DNA from: Helopsaltes ochotensis
Taxonomy: Eukaryota > Chordata > Aves > Passeriformes > Locustellidae
NCBI GenBank assembly: GCA_013400155.1
Contig: VXBM01000015.1
Location: 2,116,774 to 2,180,773 of the forward strand
Length of the DNA stretch: 64,000 nt
Direction of reading: 5' to 3'
This document shows positions 14,036 to 25,300 of this stretch, piece after piece. Numbering within the stretch: position 1 is the stretch's first letter; each line of letters begins with the position of its first letter. The notes below the pieces were generated by a model. That model was not told where the DNA came from and ran no database searches. It saw nothing but the letters and a program-made list of their open reading frames with translations. The translations under genes and the position numbers were made by a program.

Positions 14036-17000
14036 CACAGGAAAAGTAAACTGCATTTGATGAAGTTCACCCTGGTATTTTAAGAAGGAGAGCTCAAATC
14101 AAACTCACTCTTACAGAAAAATAAATGATCTGTTGAAACAAACTGCAAAATGCCACGCCATGCTATTTTGGCAGTGATCTGGATCATGACACACTTTCTC
14201 CCATTTGTGTGGGAGAGGTCTCAAGTGGAATGCAAGGTTAATTATTCAGTGATGGTTGGGTTTTCTTCCAGCAGAGATTACTTCTTTGCATAGCTATGAG
14301 CTGCTGGTGGCAGTTCCTGTCCATATCCCCAGTAAAAGCATGTCCCTGTGTCACAGAATCGAGTCAGAGAACACTATCAGGTACAACTTCACCTGATGTG
14401 GGAAATGGGGCTTGCTGCAGTTCTCAACTGCTCTTGTCTAACAGTCCCCATTTGACCTGATGTGTTTTCACAGAGACCAATTTGATTTCAGAAAGGCTCT
14501 GTGCAGTCACTGCAGCTTGTCTTGATGTTATCAGCTGAGAGATGAGAGTCATAGATCTTAATTCTCGCTGTTAAGGAGTGTCAAAAATACACAGCAGTAG
14601 CCCTTATGTTATGTGTATATTACTTAGATCTGTCTGCCCTAGGGCAGCTTTTTTATATATTGAGACACAAACATAATACAATCATGCTGCTTTGGATGTA
14701 ATGTCTATAGCTGTGTGCAACCCATTCCCACATGGCCAGAAAAGGTGGTCTTTGCACTATGCCTCTCATTATTAAATACAGACTGACATGAAAGAAAGAA
14801 GTGGTGAGGATGAATCCATGTTCAGATATAGCATCACAATAAAAGGTCAAAAACAAAGCTTTGTCAACATTTGACAATGTTTCCAGGAAAAAAAAGGCCT
14901 ATCCTTTACTCCCTACACTGAAAAGCATTTACACTTCATTGCCCGATTATCTGTGAATATCTCCAATACTAAGGCAAGTGCCAAAAGAGTCAAAAAGCCT
15001 GTAGGGCGTGGATGAATAACAGGTTTGTTTTTATGACTTCCTACAATGAAATGAGAAATTACTTTACTTTTCTGAGAGTGGGAAGTTGCAAAGAAATTTG
15101 GTCAAACGTAGTGTGAAATCTTTGCTTTCAACAAAGCAAGAAGCATTTTCAGCAAATTTGAGGGCATGGCTTAATGAAAGTATTTGAAAGCCAAAGCCTT
15201 TTAATCACTTTGGACCTAAGTGTAAAAAATCTTAATGCAAGTACTAATATGAATGTCTATCATTTCACTAATATCTAGTAAATCCAAACAAAATGAAAAC
15301 CCAAATAATGAACAGACCATACCTTTTGGCTGTATCATCAAGCAGCTTCTGGTGATGGGATTCTTATACTCCCATTGAGAAGCAAGCTGGGTTTGCTTCC
15401 TCCTGCCTTGGGCCCCATCCTGCCATGTAGGAGGCTTCTTGGCCACAGCCAGACAAGGATCCTTCCTGCTGTGGGCTGTGGCTGAAGCCACACCCTCACC
15501 TGTTTGCAGTCCCTGCGGGGACAGCTAACTTGGCAATACTTGGTTTGGTGGTGCCTGTGATCTGATCTGATGCCAAGCTGTGACCAGGGCTCTGCTGTTC
15601 CGTCTGATCCCAGGGCTGTACGCGGCCGTGTCCTTGATCTATAATTCCCTCACAGCAGCACTATGGAGCAATTGTCATGGGGTACAAGTTGCATTTTCTG
15701 CCAGATAGCTCCTTGCGCCATTGGTTGCGTTCCCAAGAAGTGCCAGGTAGGCCTGTAAAGAGAGAATAATGTCTGTTGTATCCTCCTCTTTTCAGAGTCC
15801 TCATTAGGTACGGGCTGAAGGGCACAAAATGGCAGCAGGCTCTGTACCACATGGTGACCTTTTGGGAGTCTCAACACATAGAGGCTTAAAACCACCTGGG
15901 TTGCAGGTGGCCTTTTGAGAGGTCCAGCAGGCACAGCCACTCCATGAGTACTGTGGTTGGCCAAAGCTTCTGTAGAGATAAAAAAGAAAATGAGACAGGA
16001 TAGAAGGTCTTGTGTCACTGTGGACAGGAGGGAGAAAGGATTTCCTTGGTGAAGGATGCTTTTTTTGTCCTGCACGATCCAACCAGCTGGTTCTTTTCCT
16101 TGCCTTTCTAGCCCTCATCAACTCTTCCTCCCCCATCCATACAAGCTGCTTACACAGCCTTATTCCTTCTGCCTCTCTCTCCACTGCCTCCCAGGAAGCA
16201 GAGAGCAAGCAAATCTCTCCTCACCCTCCCCCCTTTCCTGAGCTGCATGGCACAGCCACTTGTCAGTCGCGTTTTTCTCTAGCGAAACACGTAGCCCTCA
16301 GCCCATGATGTTTCCTGAGGGTTGTGGAGGCAGCAGTCACAGCCGCATGCCAGAATGCTCAAAAGGTCAAAAAGGACACAGAGGGCCAGGACAGACACAG
16401 TCAGAGAAACCATGCTTCCTCCGAAGCAGAGATTGAGGTGCCTTGGGGAGTGAGGATAAAGCAGGCACACCTAAACCTTTCCTCTGGAAAACAGAATGGG
16501 ATTGAAAAGTCATGGAGCTCCATCCTATTCTGCTCAGTTGACCCTGCTAATGAAGGCATGGTCAGGCACAGAGGGTCATCTGGCTTCTCCTACCCACAGA
16601 CTGCAGAAGATGAGCATAAAGCTGCTGAGGAAACAGTCCTTACTCGGTCCAGATGGAAAGGCTCAGCCAGTTCCTTGCAGAAGCTGTGTAGGACACAACA
16701 GCCATCAGGGCTGCACTGTTTGTGCAGCCTGTGCAGTTTGCACATTTGTGTCTAGCCTGTCAATCAGGACCTGCCATATCGTAGTCAACAAGAAAAGCAC
16801 ATTCCATTTATTCACAGTGTTTCATGGCATGTGGTTAAACTAGCCTATTCCCCGCTGTTGTGCCAGCATGGCTTTACCACCAACAGCACAGAGGGCTCTC
16901 AGCCTCTTCCACTCCAATCTGTGAATGATCCTGCTTGAATTGGAGGTTTGGAATTCTCCTTTGAACTTGATGATGGAGGAGGGGGAAACACAGATACCAC

Positions 17001-17052
17001 AAGGCCTCCTGGGGCAGCCTGCTGGGATGTCCACAAATGTGTGTTGGTTGGT

Positions 17053-17077
17053 CAGTCAGTGGACTGACCACTGACTG
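17053..17077. repeat. Perfect inverted repeat, 10-bp arms
   Basis: CAGTCAGTGG and its exact reverse complement CCACTGACTG are separated by five bases (ACTGA). The arms themselves contain overlapping CAGT/ACTG repeats. No function is evident. Confidence 0.8.
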
Positions 17078-18048
17078 GCAGTCCTTGTGGGTTACATAGT
17101 TGGAGCTGCCCTGGGATGGGGTCTGAATGGGAGAATGGGATTGTCATAAAGGGGAATCTGTGGAGAGCAGTGTCTTGGATGCTTCAGTGAGACCTCTGAC
17201 TCCTGAAGTCCAAACTGAGGTTTGGACAACAGCTGCAGGATTTAGAGGGTGGCTGACAAGGCCCACAAAGATCTTGAGAAGCTCAATGCCTTTTTCTTCT
17301 TCCCCCAAGCAAAGGGTGTTCAGAAAGAGCCAGTTCACTCTGGGTGTCCAGAGGAGCTGCCTTGGCCACCACGTGAGGCCTCTCATTCTGCTTCTGCCTG
17401 GGGCTCTACTCAGCACTGGGAGGAGGCTCGGACAGCAGGTCCACAGGGTCACCTAGAATAGGACAAGGAATATTAACAGGAACATGGTCAGAAGAATAAG
17501 GTGTGCAAAAGGTCTTGTCTCCTGATCCACTCCTGTTTCACCACATTCCTTGTTAGCAGGCAGTGCTCAGGCAAGAACTTCAATGTTTTCATTTTCCGGG
17601 AGGCAAGTAGGCAAATATTTCCTTGCATCTTCTAAGCTGTTCTGAAGAAGTACAAATCTAACAATAGACTTGATGCCAGACCCAGGAAAACTGCAGGTCA
17701 CTTTCTGCACTTCCCTACACAGCTCCTGCCAATGTGATAATGTGAGCAAAAGTTGCCGATTTCCTGCACAAGCTCTGCTATAGCCAGGGAAGATGTGCTG
17801 ACCTTGGGGTTTGATATCTTGCCAGCTGTCTGGTCACTACTGAATGTGTTATTTAACATTATCTCTGCTGATTTTTATTTTCACCACTTTCCTTTTTGTC
17901 CTCTGTGCATTTTGAGATGTTGCTCATTAAAACCAAGCCGTAGCCTTGACAATGATTTTGGAGAATGTCCACACAAAAGTTCTCTCTGGGGAACCAAGAA
18001 ATTATTTAATTGGGAAAGAGTTAACTGGAATATTACTCATTAGCATTA

Positions 18049-18069
18049 GTTTACTACAAAGTAGTAAAC
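18049..18069. repeat. Perfect inverted repeat, 9-bp arms
   Basis: GTTTACTAC and GTAGTAAAC flank the spacer AAA. Each arm contains the forkhead-type core GTAAAC in opposite orientation. It lies at the edge of an AT-rich block. Confidence 0.8.
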
Positions 18070-21000
18070 GCAAGTGGTGTTTTGAGTACGAGTGAGTTTG
18101 GTGAGTGTTGAATGTCTACGTTTCAGTGAGCTCACAAGTGTAAGATCCTCAGTGTGACTGTTTATTCTATGTAATAGAAAGATATATTTATATTTAATGG
18201 TAAATTTAAATATTATTATAGGTTTTTTTCCATTATGATTTTACGTGACTACTGCTATTTTTAAATATCTTTCAAATATATTTTCCTTTAGTAGGAGATT
18301 TGACAGTGAGCCAAAGTGTCTTAAATATTTTGCTTTATTACATTAAGACTTTTAAAGATGGGTGTTGCTAGGAACAGAAAATCCTAGAGATATGTTTTTT
18401 CAATTTTTCTGAAAGAAATTATTTGGCAAGTAGAACATTTGTCTTGCACAATGCTTATCAGAGGAGACAGAATTTTAAAAAATTGTACATTGAAAAATAG
18501 TGTCTGATTACATACAACATGTTCTGCCAGATATTCTGAGACAGCACCAGAAGGCACCACATTTCAAGTGGCAACAACATGTCATGGAAATATCTGAAAA
18601 GTCTCCTTCTCAGTGAAATGTCTGTTTACCATGCACTTGTTATCAAGCTGGCTTGTTTACTTTTACCTGAATTTCCCCATTTTTCCATTGTTAAACTTTT
18701 TTTTCTCTTTTTCAGATAGATTCTTATTTTCAGTAACATAACAGTATAAAAAAGCAGAATATTTGTTTTAAAATATATATTTAAAGGTAATTCACTCCTA
18801 CAGCAGTTATGTTGATCTCATTGATTCTTATTGACTTCATTCTCTTGTTCTCATGGACATAAATAATGACAACAAAAATAAAATAGATTTCAACAGATTC
18901 TTCACCTGTGGTGTTCCTGGTGATGAATTAATAGGCTGATTTAGGGGGAGATACAGAGTGTCTGGAGCAGCAATAAGTAAAGGGCTTGTATTGTTCATAC
19001 CCCAATATGGCTCACTTGACTGATGTAGTCTTTCTGGGTGTCCTCAGGCATATTCCTTGGCGTGTTTGTGCTTGAATGGGATGGGATAATATGTGTCTGC
19101 AATGGGATAATAATATTTCTTCTGTCTGTCTAGATGGTAATTTCCTTGTGACAGGAACTGGATCTTACAACATGTTGGTGCAGAATCCAGTGGTGTGATC
19201 CACTAGTACTGCTTCTTTAAATTGATGGTAAGTAACAACTTCGACAAATGTGAAAATTAAATCTTAATTCCTCAGCTGATATCTCAGTACAACCTAATTT
19301 CACATATATGAACAAGCACTTTTTTCTGCTTGGCAACAGCCTCACAGGTCAAAACATGAGGGATTTGGTAAAATTTCCTAGTATCATCTTTGAACCAAAA
19401 GCTCACGTGCCTCTGAAGCTGGGCAGAAGATAATGTGAATATAGGGTGTTCTGCTATGTGTGTAGGGTTTCCTTGAGGTATGCAGACTGGGACAGGAGGA
19501 AAAGGAGTGGAAGAGGAATTGCTCAAACTCTGCAACAGGCTATTTCCTCTCCGCTAGTAATTATTCTTCTATTCCTATGTCCCCATACCTAAACTGGGGC
19601 AAGCCTCAAGACAGCAATCTCACTTGTACAGAGTATGTCTGTTGAGTTTTGGAAAAAAACACCCTTCCAGGTCCTCGCGCTGGCATTCAGCAGTGCCTCA
19701 CAATACCTTGTATCCTGAGAAAGGACTCCCTGGCCTGTTGATGACATGAAGAGCATGGAAAGGGTGTTGACTTCATTGTTCATCATTTGTTGAGATGTAC
19801 AGGGGGTTTGATGAGGTCACTACACTGCAGAACTCAGGGGCGGAATCTTAGAAAAAGATTGGCAGAGGAAATCAGTGGAGAGAGAGTTTGCCAGCAAGGA
19901 ATAGGAAGAAAATACAGCAAGCATGGTAGACAAGAGAAAAAGATACATTTTACAAGATTTTTACATTGATATTTCAGTTCTCATACCCAAAGAAAATGAA
20001 CTGCTGAACCTTCTCCTGTTCACCCACAAGTAACCCTTACGTGATGAAATGACAGTTCTGAGGGAAATTGTTGTAGGCTAAGAAAACAGTTTCCCTAAGC
20101 AATAGCTGTGATTTCAGCTAGCTGTGACATTTGAACACACAGCCAGGCTAACCTGTCCTTTATTCCCTAGCAGCAGAGATGCCCTGTTATGTTCCATAAG
20201 CAGCTGTGATCAGTAGCTAACTTGACCCAAATAATAAGGGAAGCCTCAACTTTTGGGGCATCTTGGAGGTACGAAGAAATGTGGCACTTTGGGGATAGGA
20301 TGGATGAAAAAGAGAGTGGAGATCGGAAAAGTATTTCTTTAAAAGAAATTCATGTCCTCAAGCAGCTTTTAGTCCTACAAAGAGAAATGCTTATGCATCT
20401 ATGAACCTCTCTTCAGATAGGACCTTTCAGTACAGACCCCATTGCTAACAACAGCACTATTTCGAGACAGCTCTAAGTGAAGGATCCTTCCTGCCTATTT
20501 TTAGCACTGGAAATTTAAAAGGTGATGTAATTGTTTTGAAGAGCAACTCTTCTTGTGGTGCCTAGATGGCACTGCCTGAATTTTTGGTCATTTCAGACAC
20601 CTGCAGGAGATCAGAACATGACAGCTCGAAGAGCCAAACATTGGACAACCAACAGCAGAGGGCTTATCACCATCAGACCAGTGCTGATGGTTCAAGGAAG
20701 AGCCCCACATTTCACATCAATGAGGAGAGAACCTTTCACTCTGCTCAGGATGTACATTCATTGCACAGATAAGCACACACTGGAGAGGCGGGGTTGGCAA
20801 ACTAGTCTGGGCACCAAAGTCATGGATCCACATGTAAATATACTTGTTTAAATACACTTGCAGTATCTCTATCCTATCCAGTAATCTCAGTTTTTTAAAC
20901 CATTCCAAAGTACTGAGTCTTTTGAATCTCATAATTTCCTTCACTCAGACATCTGGTAAATTCCATCTGTGCTGTGGAACTATGCTATTTCAAGGTCATG

Positions 21001-21986
21001 TATCTCAGTAAATGATTCCTAGTGCATTTTGCTCCTCTCTGGATTTAGAGTTCTCAGAATTAACGAGACAGATCTCTGCATCCAGCTGAGGTACAGAAAT
21101 ACTGTGACAATGAATTCTAGAAAAATTGCATCCCAATGTTAATCAGTGGGAATGGGTCATGAAGGGTAAAGGGAATAGAACCAAGGCTGGGAGTGAGTGG
21201 CCTTACAAAAAGTGAGTTTATAGGAAATAGCAGAGTAGGCAGTTTGCTAAGTAAATGCCATGAAGCATAAGCCCACACCACCTCAGTGCAAAAGGAGGAT
21301 GGGAATTTTAGTCAGACCAGTGCCTCAATCATGAGCTCTCCTTTGATCTCAGCATAAGGAGGAAATATGCAGAAAATGAAATGTAGGTCATCATACTGAA
21401 GAGTTATACTAAAATGATAATACAAGCCTTTATCGTGAAAATTACACTGTAAGTTAGCCAGAGAAATAAAATGCAAAGAAGGATATTTCTGAAAGTATAT
21501 ATGTAATAGGAGGGAATTCAGGCTTAGATGGTGTAAAATACCAAGAACCAAGGAAAAGCACCAAGGAAAGGAAATGTATTTTTTTCAGGGTTTTTTTTTC
21601 TAATATACATAACTGCAATCAAATCACTAACAAATTCTTGTCTACAGGCAGAACAATATGTGCATTGTTTCTGAATTGCATTTTCTTTTTTTAGAACTTT
21701 TCTTTAATTCTTGTGGTTATTCACAAGTATTGTTTTCTTCCCTGGTATGAAGCTTCTGAAAATGTAGGACATGTGCTTTCTTGTTTCATAATCTAGGTTA
21801 TTACTAAAATATTTAACAATACTAGATTGTGGGACATCTTTTGGATTGTTGTGTGCTGCTGCCCTCAATTCTGCCAATGAACCACTGAAAATCACTGGGT
21901 CCAGCTGTCCCACCTGCCCCGCTGCAGCTTTCCTCCTGCCATCCAACATAACACAGGGGTTATGTAATAGGCTAGTTATAAGCACA

Positions 21987-22380
21987 GAGAATCATATAAC
22001 CATACAATAGCCTGGGTGGGAAGGAACCTTAAAGATCCTCTAGTTCCAGTTCCTCTGTCATGGGCAGGGACACCTTCCTCTAGACCAGGCTGCTCAGAGC
22101 CCCATCCAACCTGGCTTTGAACACTTCCAGGGATGGAATATCCACCACCTATCCTGGGCGACCTGTGTCAGTGCCCCACCACCCTCACAGTAAAGAATTT
22201 CTTTTAAATATCTAATCCAAACCTACTCTCTTTCAGTTTGAAGGCATTCCCCCTTGTCCTGTCACTACATACTTGTGTAAAAAGTCCCTCTCCATCTTTC
22301 TTGTCAGCTCCCTTTAGATTTTAGAAGGTACAGTTAGGTCACCCTGGAGCCTTCTGTTCTCTGAGCTGAACAAACTGAAT
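21987..22380 (-). mobile_element. CR1-type LINE 3' fragment, 5'-truncated
   Basis: This is the best CR1 copy in the window, reading as the reverse complement of the element's 3' end. It contains, in order, AGAATCATATAACCATACAA, GGGAAGGAACCTTAAAGATC, CATGGGCAGGGACACCTTCC, CCATCCAACCTGGC, ACACTTCCAGGGATGG, CACAGTAAAGAATTTC, CCCTTGTCCTGTCACTAC and CTGAGCTGAACAA. These are the characteristic blocks of avian CR1 3' ends. About 390 bp survive. The 5' part, including the endonuclease and reverse-transcriptase ORF, is absent, so it cannot move on its own. Confidence 0.93.
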
Positions 22381-25300
22381 CATGAAAGACAACACCAAAG
22401 TATAGGATGCATGCTACTTTCTCCTACTCAAATACCTGTTAATGGATCTCAGGAGAACAATATTTTGATTTGACACCATTTGTTCTTTGATGACATATTT
22501 GTTGTCAGTTGCCTCCTTGTTTTCCTAGAGGTATTTACAAATAGTTTAAATATTTGTTTTAATACCTTTTCTTCCATAAAATGAGGTTAGAGTGACTGAT
22601 AGACAATTTTCTATTCTTACCTTTTAACATTCTCCTCAACTTCTCGCCCACTTTCTGTAAAGTTCTAAGGGTAACCACCAATGCCTCTGAGACTGCCAAC
22701 CATGTACTTTACAATAAAGGTTGTCAGACAAAGATGATTTAGTCCAATTTACCTAATTTCTCGCCCTTTCTTTCTTTACTCAAGATTAACTATCACCTAA
22801 GTGGATCTAGCGATGTACCGGTGTGGGAGTTTTGGTGAGATGTGGAATTGCGGCTTTCTTGGCTGCACTACCTTGCCAACTCCAAAAACGCAATAGAAGC
22901 CAACTAAGAGGTGCCCACAAACCTTCATATTTTTGTAAGGTGACCAGCAGAGTACTCTTGGGACAGGTGGTAAAAGCTGCTTCTCCATTTTGGGGTAGCA
23001 GGATCGTGAATGATGGAAAGGTGTATAAAAATCTGTCTGTTTCCTAAGTTGAGATTCAGAGGCAGGTTTGGAAGCAGAGGCAGGCACTGTGTTTCCTACA
23101 CAAGAACTATCGTTTTATTGTGCTGACTCTTGTAACTGTGAGGAAACCTCATAGATGTGAAAAAGAAAACAGGCTCCTAGCATTAGGGGATAAGAAGTTT
23201 CCTATATCCTGTATGAGGGGAACAGAAACCAGCAGTGTTTAGCAGTTTTGATGGTGAAGGAAAAAAATCCATTTCTGAGTCTTGTGGGGGCAGAGATACT
23301 GATCATACTGTGGTGGTACATGGAGTTTCTGTGTGCATTAGTTAAGGTAGTTCATTTTCTGGCCAAGGAAGTCCAGCTGTGGCTTGAGGAATTGCCTTTC
23401 ACAGCACTGCCTGTTCATCCCCTTCCAAACCCCCCCACATTGTGGAGTGGTGTGTGCAGTGAACTTGGCTGCTGAGCCCCATCAGGCTGGAGGGGCCCTC
23501 CTGCAGGGTGACAGGAAAGAGGGGCAGCTCTGTGGGGTGTGCTGATGTGAGTCTGGCAGGCTGGGCATCCTGCAGATCACACTCATGCTGGTGGCACATG
23601 CTGCCATTAGGGATGCACACCGAGACCAGCACGGGGACAGAGAGTTGCAGGTGTAACCCCAGCTCTCAACTCTGAACTCGCCACCCACAGGTTCTCTGCA
23701 GCAGTCAGGAGCTGCAGGGCTCTGCAGTCTCACTGGGGGCAAGGTGGGGTGCTGTATGGCAGCTGCCTTTCCTGAGAGACAGCCCTCAACCTGCTCCTGC
23801 ATTGTGGAGTAGTGGATGCACTTTTCCGCCAAGGAATGGATACCATAACACAATCTCCCCTGGGATCTCTCTGGCCCAGAGACAGTTTTCAGAAGATGCC
23901 GTGAAGATACTGCAAGGGGTACAAACAGCAACCGAGGGCACGTGTGGCGCTCACCAGCCTCTGGGGCATGCTACCGTCAGGTCCCATACTGTGAGGAAGA
24001 TGGGTCAGTCATGACCACACTGGATCGAGGGGGGTTTGTAGTAAAAGGTATTGAAGGGACCAGCTCCACGGTGCAACATGGACATGGCTACTCTGCTCCG
24101 AAGGGAACGCCATCTGCTCTGAGCTTGTTTCTGTTGTGTGTCATACCCAGTGCTTGTACCCCTACTTACTGTCTTCATCTTGAAAGAGACCAGGAAAGGT
24201 ACACACACCTTTCCAACAGAGTAAGAATTTTCCTTCAAGTAGTAATTTAGGGGTGATTTGTGGAGAAATTTCCTTTTGGGATCACTTTCTCATTTTTAAA
24301 GTCTATGGGGAAGGTCTAAAAGGTACTAGTTTAGGTTTCTTTCCTACCTCTTTTTTATCCTAGTAACATAATTAAATAAACAGATAAATCTATACATGTG
24401 TAAAAATAGATAAATACATATTATCTAAATATACCTGGAATCACATAAATCAATCAAGATTGGATTGCTTGGTGTGGTAGAGGATTGACTGAATGCCCAG
24501 GTGTGCAGAACCTGCTCACTAAAGAGATGATGCTGGTGCATTCTCTAAAAGAAAACCCCGTATATTGCCCCACGTGTAAATTGCTCAAGGCAGTTATGTA
24601 AATGTTAGGAAAAACACATAGCATCACAAACTTAAACAATCTTGTCGAAAAAATCCTATTCCTACACAGTTTATTTTACTCTTTTCTCTTGGGATATTAT
24701 TTCTCTATAATTATTCCTGGGTATAAACACATGTGAATTACTAATGTAATCATCATAATTAACAAAAGTTGACAAGACCATCTTAAACATTACAGAAAAA
24801 AAAAATTAGGACTTTTGTTTGTAGATCAGTTCCAAGCCTCAAAGAAAATGATGCATTTTGAAGTGTTTACTATGGACTACTTTACTGGAACAGGTAGATA
24901 TAAAAATAGATCAAGATTTATAAAAAGCTGTAGCTACTTGGCTGAGAATAGTTTTACTTTTCACTCAGATAGAAACAAAGTATGTCTGGGGAGAAATGGC
25001 TTATTTTTCTCCCAGTTTCTGGGTGCTCATTGCTCATTACAAAGTTCATGGTTTTTGTATAGACAAAAAAAATATTTCCTGGTTTATTCTGAATTAGGTC
25101 TTATTTTCCTATTTTTTAATAGCTTTTTTCCCCAAAGCTCTTTGTTTTATGGCTTTGGGAAAGCCAGTTTCCTCACATATTCTTATGGTCAGCAGTGGAG
25201 TGCTTGATGGGAATTGCAGCACATGGATGTTCTTTAGGTGACACTATCCACATGATAGGAAGGGTGATGTTTAAGGCCTGTTTGAGCAAGGTCAATAAAC

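Larger units (their letters stand above)
14036..21986. other. Upstream intergenic DNA, no gene seen
   Basis: No gene, RNA gene or clear transposon was recognised. The part around 15,400-17,460 is richer in G+C and in overlapping open frames than its surroundings (up to 143 codons on the + strand, 141 on the minus strand). None of those translations resembles a known domain, and frames are open on both strands, which points to base composition rather than coding. A perfect hairpin sits at 17,053-17,077, and another near 18,049-18,069 leads into a strongly AT-rich stretch up to about 18,900. Confidence 0.65.

Noticed and set aside
13744..14049. 101-codon open frame on the + strand
   Set aside because: It lies almost wholly in an old CR1 LINE tail read in antisense, so it is not a gene.
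14353..14390. Possible fifth CR1 fragment (TCACAGAATCGAGTCAGAG)
   Set aside because: Only the first dozen bases resemble the CR1 terminus and nothing after them follows the element.
15650..16208. Overlapping minus-strand frames of 141 and 134 codons
   Set aside because: Two different frames of the same strand and a + strand frame overlap here, none with similarity I recognise. Coding would be expected in one frame only.
23482..23931. 149-codon minus-strand frame
   Set aside because: Longest frame without N, but with no recognisable domain, inside G+C-rich sequence with frames open on the other strand too. Treated as compositional.
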